A DNA stretch of 7,752 nt from Chloroflexota bacterium (GTDB lineage: Bacteria > Chloroflexota > Anaerolineae > Anaerolineales > UBA4823), in contig DAOVCZ010000084.1 in the NCBI GenBank assembly GCA_030669775.1, positions 1-7,752 on the forward strand, given 5' to 3'. A program made the position numbers and the translations under genes. Positions 1 to 6,162 of this stretch are shown here, one piece after another. The notes beneath the pieces are model-generated. The model searched no databases. It saw only the letters and a program-made list of their open reading frames with translations, and was not told the origin of the DNA. Numbering within the stretch: the stretch's first letter is position 1; every line of letters begins with the position of its first letter.

Positions 1-1
1 A

Positions 2-2923
2 AATGATTTGACTGTCGCGCTGAGCTTGATCTGCTCTGAGCTGGCTAAATTTCTCCAGGTACCAGAGGTGAGCTTTGCACTGCTCAATTCACAGCTCACA
101 ATGGCCCAGGTGATAGCCGAATATCATGACGTCGATCGTCCCGAAATTCTTGGAAAGCAGATTCCTGTCATCAGTAACCCAGTGATGACCTCGGTCCTGG
201 AGAGTGGTTCACCTCTAGCGATTGAGGACACGCAGAACAACCCGTTGCTGACCGGCACGCCTGATTCGAGTGCAGAGCGCGGAGTCGCTTCCCTCTTGCT
301 CGCCCCGATAATTTTTGGAGGCGAGGTTGTTGGGACTTTAGAGATAGTTTCCTTGGTTCGCCGGCAATTCTCCGCTGGGGAAATTTCCTTGCTGCAGAAA
401 GTGACCAACCAAGTAGGACAAGTATTAGAACGCTTGGGTCTTTTCGCAGCTACGCGTGATCAAGCCGAACATATGGCTCATCTAGCGACAATCAGTGAGG
501 GACTCAACCGCCCATTAACCCCGGAGGAAGTGATCGACAGCATCGGTAGAGGAGCCATGGTTTTGGGACAGGCAGATCGGGCAGCACTCTACCTGCGTCA
601 AGAAAGTGGAAAAGTGATCGCTCCCTGGTCTGAAAATTTATCTGCTGAATATGTTCAGACAGTCACCGGAAGTTTTGAAGAATTACCAGGTGGAATACTG
701 TTTAAGAGCTCCGAGCCGATCCTGATCTCAGATATTGAACAATTGCCAGCCAAATCCTTGTTGAAGGATATCGGTGTGCAGGAAGGATTGCGGGGCGTGG
801 ATTTATGGCCATTAGTATATAAGGACGATGTTGTTGCCGCGATAGGTTGTTATTACGATGAACCCCATGTGGGTTCAGATGCAGAACAAGAAGTCATGCT
901 CACTTTCGCCCGCCAGGCAGCTGTTGCATTAGTGAACGCACGACTTTTCGATGAAACTCGGCGCAGGACAGCACAATTGGAAGCCCTCAATGCAATCATC
1001 ACTGAGGTAGCTGCTGCCTCGGATTTGGAGCACCTCCTGGATATTACACTCGATCACATATTGAGAGCTCTTGGACTGCATATCGGTGGGATCTGGGTTG
1101 AAGAGCAACACATCCAGCAAGAAATGCCAACCAGTCTGGGTGAGATTTTTAAGCAGCTCAACCGGGAAGCGGAAGGTAGCGGATCACCAACAATCGCAAT
1201 TCAAGATTGGGAGATGTTGACGGAGGCAGATCAATACTACCATTATTGGCCTATGTTAAAAGGATATGATCTGCGGGCCTCGCTAACTGTTCCACTCTTA
1301 TCCGAAGGGAGAATGATCGGTGGGTTATGCATTGCCTCACAACAGCCCCGGATTTGGTTAACCGAGGAGGTCGCTCTGGTAGAAGGGGTGGGTAGACAGC
1401 TGGCAGGGGCTGTGGAACGCATCGCTTTGCTCGAAAGAATCCAGGAAAATGCCCAACAGGTGCAGCACATTATTGATACTGTTCCAGAAGGTGTGATCCT
1501 ATTAGACGAGGAGATGCAGGTGGTACTCGCTAACCCTGTAGCCCAAACCTACCTGATTAACCTGGCGGTATTTGCAGCGGATGATATTCTTACGCACCTT
1601 GGTCAGAAACCACTCGAAGATTTGTTGAAACCGGAGCTGCAGAATTTATGGTATGAGCTTGAGGTAGCCGGACCCCCTCGCCAGGTTTTTGAGATCGGTG
1701 CACAGCCCTTAGAAAAGGGAGACAACCCAGGAGGATGGGTAGTGGTCATCCGCGAGGTAACCCTAGAACGGGAAACCCAAACGCGCATCCAAATGCAGGA
1801 TCGATTGGCTACCGTGGGACAGTTGGCAGCGGGTATTGCTCATGACTTCAACAACATCCTGGCCGCGATTGTGGTTTATGCTGACTTATTAAGACGCGAT
1901 CCCAACCTGTTGTCTGTCAGCCAGGAGCGCTTGAATATTATTCAGCAGCAGGTCCAACGAGCAGCCAGCCTGATCAGGCAGATATTAGATTTCAGCCGCC
2001 GTTCTGTGATGGAGCAGAGCACACTCGATTTACTGCCGTTTGTAAAAGAATTAGACAAACTTCTCCGCAGGATCTTACCTGAAACGATCCATATAGAGCT
2101 GACTTACAAACCCGGAGTTTATCTGGTAAATGCTGATCCGACCCGCTTACAGCAGGTATTTATGAATTTGGCAGTGAATGCACGTGACGCTTCCACCAAT
2201 GGCGGAACTTTGCATTTCGAACTCGATCAGATCCGATTAGCAGAGGGAGACCAACCGCCATGCCCGGATATTCCCCCAGGTACTTGGAATCGCATCACGG
2301 TAAATGATACCGGGGAGGGAATCCCGCCAGATGTTTTGCCACATATTTTTGAGCCGTTTTTCACAACTAAAGCAGTGGGCGAGGGTACCGGTTTGGGTTT
2401 AGCCCAAGCATATGGCATTGTCAAACAACACGATGGCTATATTGACGCGCACAGCGTGGTTGGTGAAGGCACCACCTTTCATATTTACCTGCCCGCACAG
2501 CAGCCTGTAGGCGAGGACCTCGATATCCCAGACCTCTACTCAGACATCAGAGGTTCTGGTGAAACCTTATTGCTTGTTGAGGATGATTACTCAACAAGAG
2601 AAGCAATGAAAACTTTACTCGTCGATTCAAATTACCATGTGCTGACAGCTGCCAATGGGCAAGAAGCGTTAGATATTTATGAACAACAAGCCGACAATAT
2701 TGCAATGGTCGTCAGCGACATGGTCATGCCGGTTATGGGGGGTGTAGCCCTGTACCAGAATCTGATGGAACGTTGGCCCGAAGTGAAGATGCTTTTCATC
2801 ACTGGCCATCCTGTAAAAGAGCAAGATCAAACATTACTTGAGTCTGGGAATGTTCACTGGTTGCAGAAACCTTTTTCAGTGGGGGTGTTAAATGAAGCGG
2901 TATACAGTTTCCTGCACGAATAA
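2..2923 (+). CDS. Hybrid sensor histidine kinase/response regulator, 5' end outside the window
   Basis: This is a signalling kinase that should autophosphorylate on His and pass the phosphate to its own receiver domain. Residues are numbered from the TTG at 8-10. Three GAF-type sensor domains lie at about 1-148, 157-318 and 339-480, followed by a PAS domain at about 481-598. The phosphoacceptor helix has the H-box AAGIAHDFNN with His612. The ATPase domain shows an N-box (MNLAVNARD, 719-727), a G1 box (DTGEG, 767-771), an F-box (FEPFF, 781-785) and a G2 box (GEGTGLGL, 791-798). The C-terminal receiver has Asp859/Asp860, phosphoacceptor Asp904, Thr932 and Lys954, so every catalytic residue is present. 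No membrane segment is visible, so the part seen is cytoplasmic. The frame is open back to base 2 and the first GAF domain begins abruptly, so TTG at 8 is probably not the real start. The signal sensed cannot be told from the sequence. It is convergent with recO, and no output regulator is adjacent on its 3' side. Confidence 0.93.
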   Translation, partial: NDLTVALSLICSELAKFLQVPEVSFALLNSQLTMAQVIAEYHDVDRPEILGKQIPVISNPVMTSVLESGSPLAIEDTQNNPLLTGTPDSSAERGVASLLLAPIIFGGEVVGTLEIVSLVRRQFSAGEISLLQKVTNQVGQVLERLGLFAATRDQAEHMAHLATISEGLNRPLTPEEVIDSIGRGAMVLGQADRAALYLRQESGKVIAPWSENLSAEYVQTVTGSFEELPGGILFKSSEPILISDIEQLPAKSLLKDIGVQEGLRGVDLWPLVYKDDVVAAIGCYYDEPHVGSDAEQEVMLTFARQAAVALVNARLFDETRRRTAQLEALNAIITEVAAASDLEHLLDITLDHILRALGLHIGGIWVEEQHIQQEMPTSLGEIFKQLNREAEGSGSPTIAIQDWEMLTEADQYYHYWPMLKGYDLRASLTVPLLSEGRMIGGLCIASQQPRIWLTEEVALVEGVGRQLAGAVERIALLERIQENAQQVQHIIDTVPEGVILLDEEMQVVLANPVAQTYLINLAVFAADDILTHLGQKPLEDLLKPELQNLWYELEVAGPPRQVFEIGAQPLEKGDNPGGWVVVIREVTLERETQTRIQMQDRLATVGQLAAGIAHDFNNILAAIVVYADLLRRDPNLLSVSQERLNIIQQQVQRAASLIRQILDFSRRSVMEQSTLDLLPFVKELDKLLRRILPETIHIELTYKPGVYLVNADPTRLQQVFMNLAVNARDASTNGGTLHFELDQIRLAEGDQPPCPDIPPGTWNRITVNDTGEGIPPDVLPHIFEPFFTTKAVGEGTGLGLAQAYGIVKQHDGYIDAHSVVGEGTTFHIYLPAQQPVGEDLDIPDLYSDIRGSGETLLLVEDDYSTREAMKTLLVDSNYHVLTAANGQEALDIYEQQADNIAMVVSDMVMPVMGGVALYQNLMERWPEVKMLFITGHPVKEQDQTLLESGNVHWLQKPFSVGVLNEAVYSFLHE

Positions 2924-2958
2924 ACGAGGGTAAATTGATCAGTTCTGAGCAGACCTTA

Positions 2959-2981
2959 CGAGTTATTTGATGAATATCTCG
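2959..2981. other. Imperfect hairpin between convergent genes
   Basis: A 9-bp stem with one T:T mismatch (CGAGTTATT against AATATCTCG) encloses the loop TGATG. It lies in the 69-base gap between the convergent kinase and recO genes. Neither strand has a T-tract after it, so it is not a classic rho-independent terminator. It might still mark or stabilise the 3' ends of both transcripts. Confidence 0.3.
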
Positions 2982-2992
2982 AAATGTTGGGG

Positions 2993-3766
2993 TCAATCCT
3001 GTTGCGGTTGGTTCTTGATGCGGCGGATAAAAGCTGGGGTGTTGAGATTTCGTTCTAAGAAATACATGAAATAACGCTGAATGAGCTCTTCCAGGTCGTG
3101 ATTCAATTCTGGGGTTAGCTGAGCCCGTGCAGCTTCGGTGAACGAACTTCGTTGAAAGTGACGCATATATTTGAGAGTATTCAATGATACTTGGCTTGCA
3201 TCTGGGAATTTCGGTCCACAGCGGGGGCAGAGTGCACCGCCCAACGAAATAGAAAAATATTGGTCTTCCGCTTCGATTAATGATTCACAATTCAGGCAAT
3301 TCGTCAATTCGGGACGATATCCCAATAGGTCGAGTAATTGAATTTCAAAATAACGCACTGGAAGATTAGGATCATTCTCAGTATCAATTCGAGATAAGGT
3401 CTCCTTCAATAATCGATAAAGCAGCTGGTTCTCGTCTTCGTCATAAGTAAATCGATCGAGCAGCTCAATAACGTATGCAGCATAACCCACACGAAGTAAA
3501 TCATCACGTATGTTAAGGAATGCATCAAGGGTCTCCGCCTGGGTAATGATCAAAAAAGTTCTACCACGAGCCATTAATAGATTGGTATGCGTAAATGGCT
3601 CAAGATGACCAGCTTTGCGAGATCGTATTTTGCGAACACCTTTAGCGATGGCCTGAACTTTACCCATTTTGCGAGTATAAAGCCACAGCATACGGTCTGC
3701 CTCCCCCCAATTCTTATGGCGCAAAACGATCGCTTCGGTGCGGATTGTTCGCTCTTGTATGGGCAT
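2993..3766 (-). CDS. recO: DNA repair protein RecO
   Basis: RecO helps RecR load RecA onto SSB-coated single-stranded DNA and anneals complementary strands in the RecF recombinational repair pathway; it is cytoplasmic. The 257-residue product is a usual length for the family. The N-terminal OB-fold segment has the typical pattern RTEAIVLRHKNWGEADRML (residues 9-27), followed by GKVQAIAKGVRK at 35-46. The helical C-terminal domain carries a zinc-finger-like set, C157xxC160 and C180xxC183, found in many RecO proteins. The start chosen is ATG at 3766-3764, because family homology begins there (MPIQERTIRTEA). The frame stays open upstream to a TTG at 3856-3854, but that extension would overlap both the recO and rplI promoters. 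There is no Shine-Dalgarno sequence before the ATG. A TATAAT box ends six bases upstream, which suggests a leaderless mRNA. recO is divergent from rplI and convergent with the kinase gene. Confidence 0.93.
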   Translation of the reverse strand: MPIQERTIRTEAIVLRHKNWGEADRMLWLYTRKMGKVQAIAKGVRKIRSRKAGHLEPFTHTNLLMARGRTFLIITQAETLDAFLNIRDDLLRVGYAAYVIELLDRFTYDEDENQLLYRLLKETLSRIDTENDPNLPVRYFEIQLLDLLGYRPELTNCLNCESLIEAEDQYFSISLGGALCPRCGPKFPDASQVSLNTLKYMRHFQRSSFTEAARAQLTPELNHDLEELIQRYFMYFLERNLNTPAFIRRIKNQPQQD

Positions 3767-3772
3767 GAGCGC

Positions 3773-3802
3773 ATTATACACGATTGAAACCCACTGCATC
3801 AA
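3773..3802 (-). promoter_or_regulatory. recO promoter (sigma-70 type)
   Basis: Read on the minus strand, TTGATG (3802-3797) is followed by an 18-base spacer and a perfect TATAAT (3778-3773). Only six bases separate TATAAT from the recO ATG at 3766, so transcription would be expected to begin at or next to the A of the start codon. The assignment rests on consensus match and position alone. Confidence 0.6.
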
Positions 3803-3828
3803 TCGTTGAGTGCGAACTCCAGTTAGTG

Positions 3829-3857
3829 TTGACGCTTGACACCCCATCTGGTACAAT
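3829..3857 (+). promoter_or_regulatory. rplI promoter (sigma-70 type, extended -10)
   Basis: TTGACG (3829-3834), a 17-base spacer and TACAAT (3852-3857) form a near-consensus promoter. TGG directly before the -10 box gives an extended -10 element. The predicted transcription start is near 3864, leaving an rplI leader of about 90 bases. It is back to back with the recO promoter; the two -35 boxes are about 26 bases apart. Confidence 0.65.
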
Positions 3858-3863
3858 CCTTGC

Positions 3864-3892
3864 GCCCGGAGCGTTGTACCCTTCGCCCGGGC
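3864..3892 (+). other. G+C-rich inverted repeat at the start of the rplI leader
   Basis: GCCCGG (3864-3869) can pair with CCGGGC (3887-3892) across a 17-base loop. It would form at the very 5' end of the predicted rplI transcript. No known ribosomal-protein leader motif is recognised. It may only be an mRNA-stabilising stem or chance. Confidence 0.25.
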
Positions 3893-3936
3893 ACACTTTC
3901 TGTGAATTCTGATATACGCGGAAAGTCATCCTAATC

Positions 3937-3945
3937 AAGAAAGGG
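3937..3945 (+). promoter_or_regulatory. rplI ribosome binding site
   Basis: AAGAAAGGG ends ten bases before ATG 3956. This purine-rich Shine-Dalgarno-like sequence decides the start: the in-frame TTG at 3947 would be only one base from it, too close for initiation. Confidence 0.65.
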
Positions 3946-3955
3946 CTTGAGAAAA

Positions 3956-4666
3956 ATGAAAGTATTACTTCTGAAGGACGTTTTTAAACTCGGGCGGGCG
4001 GGAGATGTTAAACGAGTAGCCGATGGTTACGGTCGCAATTATCTGATGCCACAAGGTCTCGCTGTTCTGGCAACACCTGGTGCACTCAAGCAGGTTGGAC
4101 GGATCAAGTCTCAGGCGACTATCCAGCGTGATGCATTAAATGAAGAATTGGGCGTTTTCGCTGAGCAACTAAACGGCATGGTATTGTCTTTCACTGCCAA
4201 AGCGAGTGAAACGGGTAAACTCTACGGCTCAATTTCCACACAGATGATAGCAGATTCAATCACTGAGAAAACCGGTGTTGATCTCAACCGGCGCCAGGTT
4301 TTCTCACAGCCTTTGAGATCTCTGGGTGAGCATAATGTCCAGATCCGATTGACAATTGACTTGATCCCAGAGGTAACGGTTATCGTCAATAGTGAAGAAG
4401 AAGAGCAAGAAGCTCCTGAAATGCAAGAACCTGTTAAACCTAGCAGCGACGAGGGTGAAGAGCTTCAAGACGAAGAACAAGTTGCATCTCCCAGCGAGAA
4501 GGATGACCAAGAGCAAGAAGCTCCTGAAATGCAACAACCCGTTGAACAGAGCAGCGATGAGGGTGAAGAACTTCAAGACGAAGAACTGGTTGCATCTTCC
4601 AGCGAGGGAGATGACCAAGAGCTTGGATCCGAAAGTGGAATTGTAGAAGAAATTGAAGTAGAATAG
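3956..4666 (+). CDS. rplI: 50S ribosomal protein L9 with a long acidic C-terminal extension
   Basis: L9 binds 23S rRNA near the L1 stalk base and reaches across the ribosome surface through a long central helix; its loss is linked to frameshifting and reduced fidelity in other bacteria. The N-terminal domain (MKVLLLKDV, then GDVKRVADGYGRNYLMPQGLA at about 15-36), the connecting helix at about 41-74 and the C-terminal domain (GKLYGSIST at 87-95, ending near VTVIVN at 140-145) are intact. This core of about 145 residues matches the usual family length. Residues 146-236 are extra: 91 residues with 29 Glu and 8 Asp against 2 Lys, no Arg and no aromatic residue, probably disordered. Most of the tail is a 36-residue unit present twice. 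The gene has its own promoter and terminator and appears monocistronic. ATG 3956 is preferred over TTG 3947 because of the ribosome binding site and homology. Confidence 0.95.
   Translation: MKVLLLKDVFKLGRAGDVKRVADGYGRNYLMPQGLAVLATPGALKQVGRIKSQATIQRDALNEELGVFAEQLNGMVLSFTAKASETGKLYGSISTQMIADSITEKTGVDLNRRQVFSQPLRSLGEHNVQIRLTIDLIPEVTVIVNSEEEEQEAPEMQEPVKPSSDEGEELQDEEQVASPSEKDDQEQEAPEMQQPVEQSSDEGEELQDEELVASSSEGDDQELGSESGIVEEIEVE
4403..4618 (+). repeat. 108-base tandem duplication in the rplI tail
   Basis: Two adjacent 108-base units (4403-4510 and 4511-4618) start with the same GAGCAAGAAGCTCCTGAAAT and match at 95 of 108 positions by eye. The period is 36 codons, so the frame is kept. Encoded units (residues 150-185 and 186-221) differ at 6 of 36 positions; of the 13 base differences, about 10 fall in codons that change the amino acid. 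Acidic and low-complexity character is kept while exact sequence drifts. Confidence 0.9.
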
Positions 4667-4677
4667 CCCCAGCAAAA

Positions 4678-4697
4678 ACAGCAATACACATTGCTGT
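4678..4697. other. Perfect 7-bp hairpin just after rplI
   Basis: ACAGCAA (4678-4684) and TTGCTGT (4691-4697) form a perfect stem with the loop TACACA, eleven bases after the rplI stop. There is no T-tract on the plus strand. On the minus strand it is followed by four T, so it would look like a weak terminator facing rplI, but no minus-strand gene reads into it. It may serve as an mRNA 3'-end stabiliser. Confidence 0.35.
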
Positions 4698-4725
4698 GAG
4701 GCGGTTTGAATGCTTTATACGTTAT

Positions 4726-4768
4726 CACCGGCCTGCTTGTAGCCTGGGTGCTACAAGGCCGGTGTTTT
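4726..4768 (+). terminator. Rho-independent terminator of rplI
   Basis: CACCGGCC (4726-4733) pairs with GGCCGGTG (4757-4764), and TTGTAGC (4737-4743) pairs with GCTACAA (4750-4756). The loop is CTGGGT and there is a TGC bulge on the left arm. The strong G+C-rich stem is followed by TTTTGT. It separates rplI from the RodZ-like gene and has no matching T-tract on the other strand. Confidence 0.85.
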
Positions 4769-4814
4769 GTACCCAATCAATATCCTTTCAGAATTCTGCA
4801 CATTCGACGGATAC

Positions 4815-4842
4815 TTGCTGAAGTAGTTTGCCAGAATACAAA
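4815..4842 (+). promoter_or_regulatory. Weak candidate promoter for the RodZ-like gene
   Basis: TTGCTG (4815-4820) and TACAAA (4837-4842) are spaced 16 bases apart just before ATG 4846. A start 6-7 bases after the -10 box would fall at or just inside the start codon, which argues against it as drawn. TTTCAG (4786-4791) with GATACT (4810-4815, 18-base spacer) is an alternative of similar weakness. A promoter is expected here because a terminator lies upstream. Confidence 0.2.
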
Positions 4843-4845
4843 TAA

Positions 4846-6108
4846 ATGTCTGAGAAAATTGGCCAGGAGTTGCACCGCGTTCGCGAAGGGCAAAATATAT
4901 CTCTGGAGCAGGCTGCGGAAGAGACACATATCCGCTTACATTACCTGGAAGCCCTGGAAATGGGGGATTTTAATCAGCTGCCCTCTAAAGCCCATGTGCG
5001 TGGCTTCCTGAGAGCCTATGCCGAATATTTGGGTATTGCCTCTCAACCGCTGTTGAGTAGCCTCGATGAGCAAGAGCAAACACCTCTCGAAACTGAAACT
5101 GATTCGCAAGACGAACAAACTCCAACAGTGGCCGAAACCCCTGGCAACTCGATCCTGATTTTCAAGGACTTGGGAGAGGATCTGAAGCAACAAAGGGAGA
5201 TGCTCGGCTTCTCTTTAGAGGAAGTTGAGCGTAATATCCATATTCGCCAGCATTACCTGGAGGCAATGGAGTCTGGAAATCTGGATGGATTGCCATCACC
5301 GGTGCAGGGACGGGGCATGCTCCAAAATTATGCCGCCTTCCTGGGTTTGGATACCGAGCCAATCCTGCTCCGATTCGCAGATGGCTTACAAGCCCAACTC
5401 GCTGAAAAACGAGCTGCCCATCCTATCTCTCCTGATACCAGGCCAAGCCGGCGAAGGACCCATTTGACATTACTCCGATCCTTTCCTGGAGATTGGTTTC
5501 TCGGTGCGATTTTGATTGTGGCTGTGGTCGCGTTTACTATCTGGGGCACAATCAGGATCAGTTCCTTGCAGGCAGCACCAAATCCTATCGAAACCGTGCC
5601 GTCTATTGCCGAAGCGCTGCAGGCAACTCCCGAGGGATCACTTTCAGAAATTCCCCCGCCTACCGAAACCCCACTTCCAGAACCAGCAGAGACTGAAAAT
5701 TCACCCGGACTCGAGGGTAATACAATCGCACCCCCAGCAGAAGAGGTCACCCCAGAGACACCTGTTCCAACGGTAAGTGATGCACCTGTCCAAGTCTATG
5801 TTTCGGTCCTTCGAAGAGCCTGGATGCGGGTTACTGTAGATGGAAATATTGAGTTCGAGGGACGAGTTGTTCCCGGCAGTGCATTTTCCTTCTCAGGCGA
5901 ATTTCAAATCGAACTGTTCACGGGCAATGGGGCTGCTCTTCAGGTATTTTTCAACGAGACAGATTTGGGTGTTTTAGGTGTCTACGGAGAAGTGGTTTAC
6001 AAAGTGTATACTCCCCAGGGCGCGTTGCTGCCCACTCCAACTATCACCCCAGTACCAACCAACACGCCGTTAGCGAGTCCAACTCCTCAACAGACAGCTA
6101 CACCCTGA
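4846..6108 (+). CDS. RodZ-like membrane protein with two N-terminal helix-turn-helix domains
   Basis: RodZ proteins link cytoplasmic MreB-type filaments to the membrane and affect cell shape; some also act on gene expression. This 420-residue protein has a Cro/C1-type HTH at about 3-70 and a second, related one at about 108-175. Both share the pattern HIRxHYLEAxExG, then LP, then Y-A-x-x-LG. A basic stretch (R199, R202-R204, R211) precedes one membrane helix at about 216-236, so the N-terminus should be cytoplasmic. Outside the membrane come a Pro/Thr/Glu-rich linker (about 246-312), a beta-rich DUF4115-like domain (about 313-390) and a low-complexity Pro/Thr tail (about 395-420). The doubled HTH is the main difference from the usual single-HTH RodZ. 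No Shine-Dalgarno sequence precedes the ATG. No mreB lies in the window, so a shape role is inferred from family only. rimO follows 54 bases downstream. Confidence 0.85.
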   Translation: MSEKIGQELHRVREGQNISLEQAAEETHIRLHYLEALEMGDFNQLPSKAHVRGFLRAYAEYLGIASQPLLSSLDEQEQTPLETETDSQDEQTPTVAETPGNSILIFKDLGEDLKQQREMLGFSLEEVERNIHIRQHYLEAMESGNLDGLPSPVQGRGMLQNYAAFLGLDTEPILLRFADGLQAQLAEKRAAHPISPDTRPSRRRTHLTLLRSFPGDWFLGAILIVAVVAFTIWGTIRISSLQAAPNPIETVPSIAEALQATPEGSLSEIPPPTETPLPEPAETENSPGLEGNTIAPPAEEVTPETPVPTVSDAPVQVYVSVLRRAWMRVTVDGNIEFEGRVVPGSAFSFSGEFQIELFTGNGAALQVFFNETDLGVLGVYGEVVYKVYTPQGALLPTPTITPVPTNTPLASPTPQQTATP

Positions 6109-6162
6109 TGGGTCTCGATAGCTTGGTTTATTAATTTTTTTGATCTTGTTGGTAAATTACTT

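Noticed and set aside
8..10. TTG at 8 as the true start of the kinase
   Set aside because: The frame is open to base 2 and the first GAF domain begins without its usual lead-in helix; the coding region almost certainly continues before the window.
3836..3841. Perfect TTGACA as the rplI -35 box
   Set aside because: It would leave only ten bases before TACAAT; TTGACG at 3829 gives the correct 17.
3767..3856. Thirty-codon upstream extension of recO beginning at a TTG
   Set aside because: It overlaps both promoters, has no ribosome binding site, and family homology begins at the ATG at 3766.
3947..3955. TTG start adding three residues to L9
   Set aside because: It is one base from the Shine-Dalgarno sequence, and L9 proteins begin with MKV as at 3956.
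4304..4684. Open frames on the minus strand and in a second plus frame across the rplI tail
   Set aside because: They arise because the GAA/GAG-rich duplicated sequence lacks stops in other frames; the products are low-complexity and match no family, while L9 is certain in this region.
4674..4697. Minus-strand terminator after rplI
   Set aside because: The hairpin followed by four T on the minus strand has the right shape, but no minus-strand gene reads into it.
4706..5011. 101-codon open frame over the rplI terminator and the start of the RodZ-like gene
   Set aside because: It crosses a terminator, overlaps the HTH coding region in another frame and its product resembles no protein family.
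5328..5750. 140-codon minus-strand frame inside the RodZ-like gene
   Set aside because: It is antisense to a well-supported coding region, and its Ser/Gly-rich product is the reverse reading of the Pro/Thr-rich linker.
6109..6162. Terminator or strong promoter between the RodZ-like gene and rimO
   Set aside because: The T-rich run at 6135-6141 has no stem before it, and no -35/-10 pair with acceptable spacing was found.
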